A stretch of 64,000 nt of DNA from Gammaproteobacteria bacterium (GTDB lineage: Bacteria; Pseudomonadota; Gammaproteobacteria; Pseudomonadales; JADFDG01). The translations under genes and the position numbers were made by a program. Shown in pieces: positions 41,931 to 50,535 of the stretch. The stretch covers positions 186,001 through 250,000 of the forward strand of contig JADFDG010000003.1 in assembly GCA_018262975.1 (NCBI GenBank), given 5' to 3'. The notes under the pieces were generated by a model that did not search any database, had not been told where the DNA came from, and was given only the letters and a program-made list of their open reading frames with translations. Each line of letters begins with the position of its first letter. Within the stretch, counting starts at the first letter, position 1.

Positions 41931-43193
41931 ATGACCGACGCCTGCGCGACCCCCGGCCTGCTGTCCGTTGATGAAGCGCTGGCGCGGCTGCTTTCCGCCG
42001 CGCAGCCGGTTGCCGGTACGGAGTCGGTGCCGCTTTCCGCCGCGCTGGATCGCGTGCTGGCCACCGATGTGCTGTCGCGCGTGGACGTGCCGCCGGCCGA
42101 CAACTCGGCCATGGACGGCTATGCATTGCGCCTCGCCGACCTGCAGGCCGCCGCCGGCCACCGCCTGCCGGTGTCGCAGCGCGTGCCCGCCGGCCAGGTG
42201 CCTGCAGCGCTGCTCGCCGGCACCGCCGCGCGCATCTTCACCGGCGCGGAAATCCCGCCGGGCGCCGATACCGTGGTGATGCAGGAGGACTGCACCGCCG
42301 ACGGGCAGACGGTGGTCGTGAACGCGGCGATGGCCGCGAGGCTGGCGGCGGGTGACAACGTGCGTCCGCGCGGCCAGGACATGGCGGCCGGCAGCGTCGC
42401 GGTGGCGGCGGGGGAAATCATCAACCCGGCGCGCCTGGGCGTGATTGCCGCCGCCGGCCATGCCACGGTGAGCGTGCGCCGCCGCCTGCGCGTGGCCATG
42501 TTTTCCACCGGCGATGAATTGCTGGAGCCGGGTGCCGAGCCGGCGCCGGGGCGTATCTTCAACTCCAATCGTTACGCGCTGCTGGGTTACCTCGCGCGCC
42601 TCGGTTGCGAGGTGATCGACCTGGGCGTGGTCGGCGACACCCGCGAAGCCACCGTGCAGGCCCTGCGCGAGGCCGGCGCCCGTGCCGACCTGCTGCTGAC
42701 CACCGGCGGTGCCTCGGTCGGCGAGGAGGACCACCTGAAGGCCGCACTGGCCACGGTCGGTCGCGTGGATTTGTGGAAGGTGGCGATCAAGCCCGGCAAG
42801 CCGCTGCTGTTCGGCAGCCTGGCCGGTGCGCAGGGTGACATCCCGGTGCTCGGGCTGCCCGGCAACCCGGTGTCGGTGGCGGTAACCTTGTTGGTGTTCG
42901 GGGTGCCGTTCATGCGGGCGCTGCAGGGCGTACGCGGCGCGCCGGCAGCCCGCCTGGCCGTGCCGGCCGGATTCCGCACCCGCAAGGCGGGTGGGCGCAC
43001 GGAGTTCCTGCGGGTGCGGCTGGAGCACACGCCAGCCGGCCCGCGGCTGCACCGGTATGCCAACCAGAGTTCGGGCGTACTGACCTCCATGGCCTGGGCC
43101 GACGGGCTGGCCATGATTCCCGCCGGCACCGTGGTGGACGAAAACCAGCCGGTGGTCTACCTGCCGTTTTCGGCGCTGCTGGGCGCCGGCTGA
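41931..43193 (+). CDS. moeA: Molybdopterin molybdotransferase MoeA
   Basis: The 420-residue protein inserts molybdate into adenylated molybdopterin. The N-terminal region has VDVPPADNSAMDGYAL (a MoeA hallmark) and GTAARIFTGAEIPPGADTVV. The MoCF fold shows FSTGDELLEPG, GRIFNSNRYAL, TGGASVGEEDHL and GLPGNPVSVAVT. The C-terminal beta domain (about 345-420) is present. I chose ATG 41931; an ATG at 41922 is only 1 nt from the AGGATGG ribosome site and so less likely. The porin promoter region follows. Confidence 0.93.
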   Translation: MTDACATPGLLSVDEALARLLSAAQPVAGTESVPLSAALDRVLATDVLSRVDVPPADNSAMDGYALRLADLQAAAGHRLPVSQRVPAGQVPAALLAGTAARIFTGAEIPPGADTVVMQEDCTADGQTVVVNAAMAARLAAGDNVRPRGQDMAAGSVAVAAGEIINPARLGVIAAAGHATVSVRRRLRVAMFSTGDELLEPGAEPAPGRIFNSNRYALLGYLARLGCEVIDLGVVGDTREATVQALREAGARADLLLTTGGASVGEEDHLKAALATVGRVDLWKVAIKPGKPLLFGSLAGAQGDIPVLGLPGNPVSVAVTLLVFGVPFMRALQGVRGAPAARLAVPAGFRTRKAGGRTEFLRVRLEHTPAGPRLHRYANQSSGVLTSMAWADGLAMIPAGTVVDENQPVVYLPFSALLGAG

Positions 43194-43223
43194 CGCCTCG
43201 GGCAAAAGACTGGCCTTCCCGAG

Positions 43224-43232
43224 TTATCCACA
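43224..43232 (+). promoter_or_regulatory. DnaA-box sequence (TTATCCACA)
   Basis: The sequence is a perfect match to the strong DnaA-binding 9-mer, 30 nt after the moeA stop. It stands alone in the gap, so it is a possible DnaA regulatory or titration site, not an origin. Confidence 0.4.
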
Positions 43233-43347
43233 GGGAAGCCGGCAAATCCGGCAATTTCGGCGGTCTCGGCAGGTTGATCAGGGTCAGCAAATACCACGTG
43301 TTCAGGCGGTGCAAACCGTCCAAATATCGTCTATCTTCCGGTCGGGG

Positions 43348-43371
43348 CATATGTCATTAACAGGACATATG
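43348..43371. promoter_or_regulatory. Inverted repeat upstream of porin 1
   Basis: CATATGTC and GACATATG form perfect 8-bp arms with an 8-nt spacer. Each arm itself starts or ends with the palindrome CATATG. The size and symmetry suit a dimeric regulator; it is absent from the region before porin 2, so the two porins may be regulated differently. Confidence 0.5.
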
Positions 43372-43396
43372 ACTGCCGCGAGGGTGTCATGGAGTT

Positions 43397-43423
43397 GGTA
43401 TCCGCCCCGGCACTGCGGATACC
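43397..43423 (+). promoter_or_regulatory. Stem-loop in the porin 1 leader region
   Basis: GGTATCCGC and GCGGATACC form a perfect 9-bp stem with a 9-nt loop, 46 nt before the start codon. It may stabilise the porin mRNA or act in post-transcriptional control; neither is shown. Confidence 0.45.
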
Positions 43424-43469
43424 GAAGACCGGCATCCTTGCCACTTAACTTGATCAAGGAGATGTTCGA

Positions 43470-44456
43470 ATGAACAAGAAGCTGCTTGCTCTGGCCATCG
43501 GCGCCGCTGTTGCCATGCCGGTTGCCGCTCTCGCGGACGGCCCGACGCTGTACGGCAAGATCAACCTGTCGCTCGAGAATTGGGATGACAGCGCGGACGA
43601 CGTGTGGTCGATCGAGAACAACGCGTCGCGCATTGGTGTGAAGGGCAGCGCCGAAACCGGCGTCAGCGGCCTGAAGGGTGTGTACCTCGCCGAGTTCGGC
43701 GTCGACGCCGATGACGGTGACACTGGCAACGGTCCGTTCTCCGGTCGCAACATCTACGCCGGCCTTGCGGGCGACTTCGGTACGGTTCTCGTCGGCAACG
43801 TCGATACCCCGACCAAGACCGTTCAGGGCAAGGTAGACCAGTTCAACGACAGCACCGCCGACATGGGCAATTTTGTATCGGGTGATCTTCGCGCGCCGAA
43901 CGCCGTTGCCTACGTCTCCCCGAAAATTGCTGATGCCCTGACCGTCACCGTTGCCCTGTGGCAGGGTGAAACGGCCACCGGCGCCGACGGCCAGCCGCTG
44001 ACCGGGATCGGTGACGCAGTTTCCGCCTCGGTTGTCTACGAGAAGGATAGCCTGTACCTGGGCTTGGGTCTCGACCAGGAAACCCCGGTAACCGGCGGCG
44101 TGGATGTTGCTGGTGACAACTACAACGACATCATCCGCGCGGTCGCTGGCTACACCACCGACAGTTTCGAAGTCGGTTTCCTGTACCAGACCGCCGAAGG
44201 TGCTGATACCGGCAGCTCCAGCGAAGATACCTCCATGCTGCTGAGCGGCGCGTACAAGACCGGCGACTGGAAGTTCAAGGGTCAGTACCTCCAGACTGAA
44301 GGCGATCTCTCCGACAACACGGAGACCTTCTACGGCGTAGGTGCTGATTACGCGCTTGGCAAGGCGACCACCGTATACGGCTTCCTCGCCAAGGCCGAAG
44401 ATGACGTAGCGATGGACGACCAGGTTATTTCGCTGGGTCTTGAGCAGCGCTTCTGA
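43470..44456 (+). CDS. Gram-negative porin 1
   Basis: The 328-residue outer-membrane protein begins with a signal peptide (MNKKLLALAIGAAVAMPVAALA, cut before DGPTLYGK). It has the general trimeric-porin pattern: PTLYGKINLSLE, SRIGVKGSAETGVSGLKGVY, GRNIYAGLAGDFGTVLVGN, and a terminal strand ending VISLGLEQRF with the C-terminal Phe required for BAM assembly. It is acidic and Asp-rich, suggesting a pore with cation preference, though that is inference. Codon use has more T-ending codons than porin 2. A ribosome site AGGAG lies 8 nt before ATG. A strong terminator follows. Confidence 0.9.
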   Translation: MNKKLLALAIGAAVAMPVAALADGPTLYGKINLSLENWDDSADDVWSIENNASRIGVKGSAETGVSGLKGVYLAEFGVDADDGDTGNGPFSGRNIYAGLAGDFGTVLVGNVDTPTKTVQGKVDQFNDSTADMGNFVSGDLRAPNAVAYVSPKIADALTVTVALWQGETATGADGQPLTGIGDAVSASVVYEKDSLYLGLGLDQETPVTGGVDVAGDNYNDIIRAVAGYTTDSFEVGFLYQTAEGADTGSSSEDTSMLLSGAYKTGDWKFKGQYLQTEGDLSDNTETFYGVGADYALGKATTVYGFLAKAEDDVAMDDQVISLGLEQRF

Positions 44457-44465
44457 TCGACGTAG

Positions 44466-44496
44466 AAAAAGCCCCGCGTAAGCGGGGCTTTTTTTT
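44466..44496 (+). terminator. Rho-independent terminator of porin 1
   Basis: A stem AAAAAGCCCCGC / GCGGGGCTTTTT with a GTAA loop is followed by a T-run. The A-run on the left foot could also serve the minus-strand STN gene ending at 44522. Confidence 0.9.
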
Positions 44497-44521
44497 GCCG
44501 CGACCTCGTGCCCGGGAGCGG

Positions 44522-45139
44522 TTATTTGACCTCGTCCTTGTCTTTCGCCCGAAGTCGCTCGATCCTGCGTTCGAGTCGCTCTTTTTCCTTTTTGCGCTCC
44601 GCCTCCGGCAACGTGGCCAAGCGATGCTCTTCGCGTTCCCGCAACTGCTTGATGCGCTCCTCCCTTTTCACTGCCAGGTGAGCAGCGCGCTTTTCCGCAT
44701 TGGCCGCCCGTTTTTCGGGGCCGGCCCTCACTTTATCCTTCGGCGGGCCCACTGGCAGGGCGCGTGACATGTTGGAACTACCTGCAGGCAGCACGATGAC
44801 CGCGTCGAGCCGCTTGTCCTTGTACTGCCGGATCAGGTTCAGTCGACCCGCGACCCGATCGAGAGCCTCGCCGAGTGACTGGTTGTCGATGTGGGCGGTG
44901 ACTGGTTGGGAGATTGCAGGGTCCAGCCGGGCCTCGAACCCGCAGGCTTCGGCCAGCTCGCCCAGGACGCTCCCGATGGGCATCTCTTGGGCGTGCAGCG
45001 TCACGTGGTTGGTCTTCCTGTTGCAGGTCACTTCCAGCGGCTTGCCGGATGCTGGCGGCGACCAAGGCAGCATTGCCAAGGTCATGCTCAGCGCTGCAAG
45101 CGTCCTTGTGCGCCTGGTGCAGGTGTAGGGGACCTTCAT
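44522..45139 (-). CDS. Exported STN-domain protein with charged C-terminal coiled coil
   Basis: The 205-residue protein has a signal peptide (ALSMTLAMLPWSPPASG, likely cut before KPLEV). A compact domain follows at about 35-115 (LHAQEMPIGSVLGELAEACGFEARLDPAISQPVTAHIDNQSLGEALDRVAGRLNL split over two strand-helix repeats) that matches the secretin/TonB short N-terminal (STN) fold. The last 70 residues are almost entirely Lys, Arg, Glu and Ala and should form a long helix. STN domains occur in TonB-dependent receptors and secretins, usually joined to a barrel; here there is none. The gene sits between two porins on the opposite strand. The start is ATG 45139. Function unknown; a periplasmic adaptor is one possibility. 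Confidence 0.65.
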   Translation of the reverse strand: MKVPYTCTRRTRTLAALSMTLAMLPWSPPASGKPLEVTCNRKTNHVTLHAQEMPIGSVLGELAEACGFEARLDPAISQPVTAHIDNQSLGEALDRVAGRLNLIRQYKDKRLDAVIVLPAGSSNMSRALPVGPPKDKVRAGPEKRAANAEKRAAHLAVKREERIKQLREREEHRLATLPEAERKKEKERLERRIERLRAKDKDEVK

Positions 45140-45350
45140 GTGTCTGTATGGCTCCGAAACTGTTGGGACCGGAGGATAATCATACGCCGATCCCGCCAGA
45201 TAGCGCGTTCGGTGCCTGCACCGCGGCCAGATGCACCGGGCGAGATATGTTGTCGCCGCGTCACGCAAGTGACACATCCGCAACACGGCCCTGTCACATC
45301 TCCTTCCGATACTGCCGCCCGGCACTGCGGTGTCGTACGTCCCGACCAGT

Positions 45351-45374
45351 CCGGGGGCATGGCCCCCTCGCTAC
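45351..45374. repeat. GTAG-REP, single reverse copy
   Basis: A single reverse unit, with the first T changed to C, lies 57 nt before porin 2 in the STN/porin 2 divergent gap. No inverted partner is present. The rest of this 291-nt gap shows no clear promoter. Confidence 0.85.
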
Positions 45375-45430
45375 AGGGGCAGCGCGGCCGCGAGACCAAT
45401 TCAACTTGCGATCCTCCAGGAGATGTTCGA

Positions 45431-46426
45431 ATGAACAAGAAGCTGCTTGCACTGGCCATCGGCGCTGCCGCCGCGATGCCGTTCGTTGCCGAGGCTGCGG
45501 GCCCGACGCTGTACGGCAAGGTGAACGTCACGGTTGAAAGCCGCGATGACGGCACCACCGACGTCTGGCACGTCGAAAGCAACGACTCGCGCCTTGGCGT
45601 GAAGGGCGACGCCGAGACCGGCGTGACCGGCCTCACCGGCATCTACCAGGCCGAGTTCTCCATGAACGTGGACGACGGCGCCGGCCCCTTCGGCCAGCGC
45701 AACATCTTCGCCGGCCTGAAGGGCAGCTTCGGCCAGGTGCAGTTCGGCTACTTCGACACGCCGGTGAAGACCGCGCAGGGCAAGGTCGACCAGTTCAACG
45801 ACCTGTCCGGCGACATCAAGAACATCATGCCGGGCGAGAACCGCGGCTCGAACATGATCCAGTACAGCACGCCCAAGCTGGCTGACCTGGTCACCGTCAC
45901 CGTCGCCGCCATGCCGGGCGAGAACGCCAACGTTGACGGCGAGGCCGGCAACGAGACCGACATCGCCGACATGATCTCCGCCTCGGTGGTGCTGCAGTCC
46001 GGCGATTTCTACGCCGCCCTGGGCCTGGACCAGAACGCTTCCATTTCCGGCTCGGCTGACGCCGACGACTTCACCACCGACCGTGGTGACATCGTGCGCC
46101 TGGTTGCCATGTACACCCTGGACGCGCTGGAACTGGGTGCCATCTTCCAGACCACCGAGGAAGTCGGCACCGGCGCGGACGCCGAAGACACCGCCATGCT
46201 GGCCAGCGTCGGCTACAAGCTGAGCGAGGAGTGGAAACTGAAGGCGCAGTACGGTGTGGCCGAAGGCGACACCAACGACGCCGAGAAGACCCTGCTCGGC
46301 CTTGGCGCCGACTACAAGCTGGGCAAGAGCACCAAGCTGTTCGGCCTGCTCACCAAGCTGGAAGAAGACAACGCCACGGACACCGAGCTGACCACCATCG
46401 CCCTGGGTCTCGAGCAGAACTTCTGA
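45431..46426 (+). CDS. Gram-negative porin 2 (paralogue of porin 1)
   Basis: The 331-residue porin is a clear paralogue of porin 1. They share the signal peptide start MNKKLLALAIGAA, the same ribosome-binding leader (GGAGATGTTCGA before the ATG), GPTLYGKVNV, GVKGDAETGVTGLTGIYQAEF, VKTAQGKVDQFND and a final strand ending LGLEQNF. The mature N-terminus is probably AGPTLYGK. Residues differ most in loops, where this copy is richer in Asp, Glu and Asn. It lacks the CATATGTC repeat upstream of porin 1. A terminator follows. Confidence 0.9.
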   Translation: MNKKLLALAIGAAAAMPFVAEAAGPTLYGKVNVTVESRDDGTTDVWHVESNDSRLGVKGDAETGVTGLTGIYQAEFSMNVDDGAGPFGQRNIFAGLKGSFGQVQFGYFDTPVKTAQGKVDQFNDLSGDIKNIMPGENRGSNMIQYSTPKLADLVTVTVAAMPGENANVDGEAGNETDIADMISASVVLQSGDFYAALGLDQNASISGSADADDFTTDRGDIVRLVAMYTLDALELGAIFQTTEEVGTGADAEDTAMLASVGYKLSEEWKLKAQYGVAEGDTNDAEKTLLGLGADYKLGKSTKLFGLLTKLEEDNATDTELTTIALGLEQNF

Positions 46427-46446
46427 TCCACCGGTCCACGCGCAAC

Positions 46447-46482
46447 AAAAAAAGGCGGCTCATCGAGCCGCCTTTTTGTTTT
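46447..46482 (+). terminator. Rho-independent terminator of porin 2
   Basis: GGCGGCT / AGCCGCC forms a 7-bp stem with a 5-nt loop, flanked by an A-run and a T-run, so it may act in both directions. It separates porin 2 from the convergent fabB. Confidence 0.88.
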
Positions 46483-46501
46483 CCCCTCGCTCCCATCAAT
46501 G

Positions 46502-46525
46502 TCGGGGGCATGGCCCCCTCTCTAC
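46502..46525. repeat. GTAG-REP, single reverse copy
   Basis: A single complete reverse unit lies between the porin 2 terminator and the fabB stop at 46539. It is the second unpaired reverse copy in this 1.2-kb region, one on each side of porin 2. Confidence 0.88.
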
Positions 46526-46538
46526 GAAGAGCCAGGCC

Positions 46539-47756
46539 TCAGGCGCGGCGGAACACCAGCGTGGCGTTGGTGCCGCCGAAGCCGAAGCTGTTGGACATCA
46601 CCGTGGTGAGCTTCGCGTTGTCTACGCGCTGCAGCACGATCGGCAGGCCCTCGGCCTTCTCGTCCAGCGTCTCGATGTTGGCCGAGGCGGCGATGAAGTC
46701 TTCCTGCAGCATCAGCAGCGAGTAGATGGCTTCATGCACGCCGGCGGCGCCCAGCGAGTGGCCCGACAGCGACTTGGTGGAGCTGATCGGCGGTACCGTC
46801 TTGCCGGCAAAGGTCTCGCGGATGGCGCCCAGCTCTGCCACGTCGCCCACCGGCGTCGAGGTGCCGTGCGCATTGATGTAGTCGATGGGGGTGTCCACGG
46901 TGGCCATGGCCATCTTCATGCAGCGCATGGCGCCTTCGCCGCTCGGGGCCACCATGTCGGCGCCGTCGCTGGTCAGGCCGTAGCCGACCAGTTCGGCGAG
47001 GATCTTCGCGCCGCGCTTCTTCGCGTGCTCGTATTCCTCCAGCACCAGCATGCCGCCGCCGCCGGCGATGACGAAGCCGTCACGGTTGGCGTCGTAGGCG
47101 CGCGAGGCTTTGTCCGGGGTGTCGTTGCGCCCGGCGGAGAGGGCGCCCATGGCGTCGAACAGGCAGGACAGCGTCCAGTGCTCTTCCTCGCCGCCACCGG
47201 CGAACACGATGTCCTGCTTGCCGGACTGGATCATCTCCATGCCGTTGCCGATGCAGTGCGCGCTGGTGGCGCAGGCCGACGAGATGGAATAGTTCACGCC
47301 GCGGATCTGGAACGAGGTGGCGAGGCACGCCGACACCGTGCTGCTCATGGTGCGCGGCACCATGTACGGGCCGACGCGGCGGATGCCCTTTTCACGGAGG
47401 ATGTCCGCCGCCTCGACCAGGTTCTGGCTGGAGGCGCCGCCGGAGCCGGCGATCACGCCGGTGCGGTCGCTGGAAACCTGCTCCGGGGTCAGGCCGGCCT
47501 GGGCGATGGCTTCCTTCAGGGCGATGTACGCGTAGGCGGCGGCGTCGCCCATGAAGCGGCGCTGCTTGCGGTCGATCAGCGCGTCCATGTCCAGGTTCAC
47601 CACCTGGCCGGCCACCTGCGAGCGCATGCCGCGCTCCTTGTACTCTTCCTTGTAGCGGATGCCGCTTTTTCCTTCGCGCAGGGAGGCGAGCACCTCGTGC
47701 TGGTTGTTGCCGAGGCTGCAGACGATGCCCATGCCGGTGACGACGACGCGACGCAT
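46539..47756 (-). CDS. fabB: 3-oxoacyl-[acyl-carrier-protein] synthase I
   Basis: The 405-residue condensing enzyme elongates cis-3-decenoyl-ACP and so drives unsaturated fatty acid synthesis. The nucleophile is Cys162 in [12 protein letters not shown]; the catalytic histidines are in [11 protein letters not shown] and [13 protein letters not shown]. Length is that of E. coli FabB (406). It lies 28 nt after fabA, with which it forms the fabAB operon of many gammaproteobacteria. Confidence 0.95.
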   Translation of the reverse strand: MRRVVVTGMGIVCSLGNNQHEVLASLREGKSGIRYKEEYKERGMRSQVAGQVVNLDMDALIDRKQRRFMGDAAAYAYIALKEAIAQAGLTPEQVSSDRTGVIAGSGGASSQNLVEAADILREKGIRRVGPYMVPRTMSSTVSACLATSFQIRGVNYSISSACATSAHCIGNGMEMIQSGKQDIVFAGGGEEEHWTLSCLFDAMGALSAGRNDTPDKASRAYDANRDGFVIAGGGGMLVLEEYEHAKKRGAKILAELVGYGLTSDGADMVAPSGEGAMRCMKMAMATVDTPIDYINAHGTSTPVGDVAELGAIRETFAGKTVPPISSTKSLSGHSLGAAGVHEAIYSLLMLQEDFIAASANIETLDEKAEGLPIVLQRVDNAKLTTVMSNSFGFGGTNATLVFRRA

Positions 47757-47784
47757 GTAACGTTACTCCAGGTTTGACGCAGGA

Positions 47785-48300
47785 TCAGAAATTGTCGGTG
47801 GAGGTGAACAGCCCCACCTTGAGGTCGGTGGCGGTGTAGATCTCGCGGCCGTCCACGTACACGTGGCCGTCGGCCACGCCCATCACCAGCTTGCGCTGGA
47901 TGACGCGGCTCAGGTGCAGGTGGTAGGTCACCTTCTTCGCCGTGGGCAGCACCTGCCCGAAGAACTTGATCTCGCCCGAGCCCAGAGCGCGGCCGCGGCC
48001 GGGACTGCCGGCCCAGCCCAGGTAGAAACCCACCAGCTGCCACATGGCGTCCACGCCCAGGCAGCCCGGCATCACCGGGTCGGATTCGAAGTGGCACTTG
48101 AAGAACCACAGGTCCGGGTTGATGTCGAACTCGGCGATGATCTCGCCCTTGCCGTGCTTGCCACCGGTGCTGTTGATCTCGGTGATGCGGTCCACCATCA
48201 GCATGGGCGGCAGCGGCAGGCGGGCATTGCCCGGGCCGAACATGGTGCCGTGGCTGCAGGTGAGGAGCTCGTCGCGGGTGAAGCTGTTCTTGCGATCCAT
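47785..48300 (-). CDS. fabA: 3-hydroxydecanoyl-ACP dehydratase/isomerase
   Basis: The 171-residue hot-dog enzyme dehydrates 3-hydroxydecanoyl-ACP and isomerises the product to the cis-3 form, introducing the double bond. Catalytic His70 ([12 protein letters not shown]) and Asp84 (LGVDAMWQ) are at the E. coli positions. The start is ATG 48300; longer frames run into the divergent ccmF region. A 14-bp palindrome overlaps the likely -35 of its promoter. Confidence 0.95.
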   Translation of the reverse strand: MDRKNSFTRDELLTCSHGTMFGPGNARLPLPPMLMVDRITEINSTGGKHGKGEIIAEFDINPDLWFFKCHFESDPVMPGCLGVDAMWQLVGFYLGWAGSPGRGRALGSGEIKFFGQVLPTAKKVTYHLHLSRVIQRKLVMGVADGHVYVDGREIYTATDLKVGLFTSTDNF

Positions 48301-48400
48301 CGGTAGCAATATCCGGTGAGCGGGGCAAAGCCCCTGATTTTCAAGGCCGTAATGGCAAGATTTGTGCGCCGGGCGATGATAGCAAAGGGGTCTTGCGGCA

Positions 48401-48414
48401 CGACCGTACGGTCG
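48401..48414. promoter_or_regulatory. 14-bp perfect palindrome upstream of fabA
   Basis: CGACCGTACGGTCG lies 101 nt upstream of the fabA start. A TATCAT read on the minus strand (48376-48381) could be the fabA -10, and its expected -35 would fall at 48399-48404, inside the palindrome. Such a position suits a repressor of the FabR/DesT type, but the sequence is not one I recognise. Confidence 0.5.
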
Positions 48415-48495
48415 CCGCGCAAGCGTTAGCAAATGTGTTTCCCCCGGCCTGCGGCAGGGGCATTCCCCGGTCCTCACACCGGCTGCACGCGGTGT

Positions 48496-48524
48496 TTGGA
48501 CAATCAGCCGCCGGCGCTTATCAT
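48496..48524 (+). promoter_or_regulatory. Sigma-70-type promoter of the ccmFGHI genes
   Basis: TTGGAC (48496-48501) and TATCAT (48519-48524) are separated by 17 nt, the ideal spacing, with the start codon of ccmF 35 nt downstream. Confidence 0.6.
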
Positions 48525-48558
48525 CCGCGCCTGTTCCCTCACTACCGGGCCTGCCACC

Positions 48559-50535
48559 GTGTTAGCCGAGATCGGGCATTTCGCGCTCGTCGTCGCCCTG
48601 GTCGTTGCCGCCGTGCAGGGGGTCTTCCCGCTCGCCGGCGCCGCGCAGCGTTCCTCCGCCCTTATGGCCATCGCCCGACCGGCGGCATTGCTGCAGTTCG
48701 CCTTCCTGGCGCTGTCGTTTGCCTGCCTGGTGGCGTTGTTCCTCGCCAACGATTTCACCGTGGCCTACGTGGCCGGCAACTCCAACTCCATGCTGCCCTG
48801 GTACTACCGCGTGTCGGCGGTGTGGGGCGGCCACGAGGGCTCGCTGTTGCTGTGGGGCCTGACGCTCGGCGGCTGGAGCGCGGCGGTGGCACTGACCGGG
48901 CGCACGCTGCCGCGCACCGTGGTGTCGCGCGTGCTGGGCGTGATGGGACTGGTGTCGGTGGGCTTCCTGTCGTTCACGCTGTTCACCTCCAGTCCGTTCG
49001 CGCGCAACCTGCCGTTCTTCCCGGTGGACGGCAACGACCTCAACCCGCTGCTGCAGGACTTCGGCCTGATCGTTCACCCGCCGATGCTGTACATGGGTTA
49101 CGTCGGTTTCTCGGTGGCCTTCGCCTTCGCCATCGCCGGCCTGCTGGAAGGCCGGCTCGACAGCGCCTGGGCGCGCTGGTCGCGGCCGTGGACCACGGTG
49201 GCCTGGGCCTTCCTCACCGTCGGCATCTCGCTGGGCAGCTGGTGGGCGTACTACGAACTGGGCTGGGGCGGCTGGTGGTTCTGGGACCCGGTGGAGAACG
49301 CCTCGCTGATGCCCTGGCTGGCGGGCACCGCACTGATGCATTCGCTGGCGGTCACCGAGAAGCGCGGGGTGTTCCGCGCCTGGACCGTGTTGCTGGCCAT
49401 CCTCGCCTTCGGCCTGAGCCTGCTCGGTACCTTTCTGGTGCGTTCCGGCGTGCTGACCAGCGTGCACGCGTTCGCCAGTGATCCCACCCGCGGCATGTTC
49501 GTGCTGGGCCTGCTCACCGTGCTGGTGGGCGGTGCGCTGGCGATCTTTGCCTGGCGCGCGCAATCGCTGAAGGCGGAAGGCAGCTACGCGCTGGTGTCGC
49601 GCGAGACGCTGCTTCTGGGCAACAACATCCTGCTGATGGTCATCCTGGCCATGGTGTTCCTCGGCACGCTGTTCCCGCTGATCACCGAGGCCTTCGATGC
49701 CGGCCGCATCTCGGTCGGCCCGCCGTACTTCAACGCGCTGTTCGCGCCGCTGGCGATGGCGCTGATGGCGCTGCTGGCATTCGGCGCGCACGCGCGCTGG
49801 AAAGGCCATCCGGCTGCATCGCTGCTGCGCGAGCAGGCCGCGCCGGCGGCCGTCGGTGCCGGTGCGGGCATCGTGCTGGGCGCTTTGCTGCTCACCGCCG
49901 ATCACCTGGTGGCCATTGCCGCCGTCGCCATCGCCGGCGCGGTGGCCGGCACCCACATCGTCGACCTGGTGCGCAAGGTGCGCAGCGCGCGCGCCGGCGT
50001 GGTGGCGGGTTTTGCGCGCCTGTCGCGCAGTTACAAGGGCATGTGGCTGGCGCACATGGGCATCGTCGTCACCGCCATCGGCATCGCGCTGGTGTCCGGC
50101 GCCGAACACGCGCGCAACGTGCGCATGGCCGTGGGCGACAGCGTCGAACTCGGTGACTTCCGTTACCAGCTCACCGGCCTCGAGGCGGTGAAGGGTCCCA
50201 ACTACGACGGCACCCGCGCGCACGTGGCCATCTACCGCGGCGACCGCCTGATCGACACCCTGCACCCGGAGAAGCGCCGTTACGTGGTGCAGCGCAACGT
50301 GATGACCGAGGCGGGCATCGAGGCCGGCCCGTGGCGCGACCACTACGTGTCGCTGGGCGAGGCACTGGGCGGCGACGCCTGGTCGCTGCGCGTGCAGCAG
50401 AAACCGTTCATGCGCTGGGTGTGGGGCGGTTCGCTGCTGATGGCCTTCGGTGGCCTGTGGGCGATCCTCGACCGCCGCTATCGCCTGGCCGGGCGCACCC
50501 TGAAGGCCGGTGTGGCCGGGGAGGGCCGCGCATGA
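48559..50535 (+). CDS. ccmF: Cytochrome c heme lyase subunit CcmF
   Basis: The 658-residue polytopic membrane protein carries the WWD heme-handling domain in [20 protein letters not shown] (about 235-255) and conserved histidines in loops ([19 protein letters not shown]). CcmF with CcmH attaches heme to apocytochrome c in the periplasm (System I). The GTG start 48559 gives [10 protein letters not shown], the usual beginning; an ATG further upstream would add residues crossing the promoter. Length matches E. coli (647). It overlaps ccmG by 4 nt. Confidence 0.94.
   Translation: MLAEIGHFALVVALVVAAVQGVFPLAGAAQRSSALMAIARPAALLQFAFLALSFACLVALFLANDFTVAYVAGNSNSMLPWYYRVSAVWGGHEGSLLLWGLTLGGWSAAVALTGRTLPRTVVSRVLGVMGLVSVGFLSFTLFTSSPFARNLPFFPVDGNDLNPLLQDFGLIVHPPMLYMGYVGFSVAFAFAIAGLLEGRLDSAWARWSRPWTTVAWAFLTVGISLGSWWAYYELGWGGWWFWDPVENASLMPWLAGTALMHSLAVTEKRGVFRAWTVLLAILAFGLSLLGTFLVRSGVLTSVHAFASDPTRGMFVLGLLTVLVGGALAIFAWRAQSLKAEGSYALVSRETLLLGNNILLMVILAMVFLGTLFPLITEAFDAGRISVGPPYFNALFAPLAMALMALLAFGAHARWKGHPAASLLREQAAPAAVGAGAGIVLGALLLTADHLVAIAAVAIAGAVAGTHIVDLVRKVRSARAGVVAGFARLSRSYKGMWLAHMGIVVTAIGIALVSGAEHARNVRMAVGDSVELGDFRYQLTGLEAVKGPNYDGTRAHVAIYRGDRLIDTLHPEKRRYVVQRNVMTEAGIEAGPWRDHYVSLGEALGGDAWSLRVQQKPFMRWVWGGSLLMAFGGLWAILDRRYRLAGRTLKAGVAGEGRA

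Larger units (their letters stand above)
43194..43469 (+). other. moeA-porin intergenic region
   Basis: This 276-nt gap holds a perfect DnaA-box sequence (43224-43232), a CATATGTC inverted repeat (43348-43371), a stem-loop (43397-43423) and a CTTGATCAAG palindrome (43449-43458) adjoining the porin Shine-Dalgarno site. I could not fix a sigma-70 promoter. Confidence 0.5.

Noticed and set aside
43224-43469. Replication origin near the DnaA box
   Set aside because: Only one box is present, with no AT-rich unwinding repeats and no dnaA, dnaN, gidA or parAB genes nearby.
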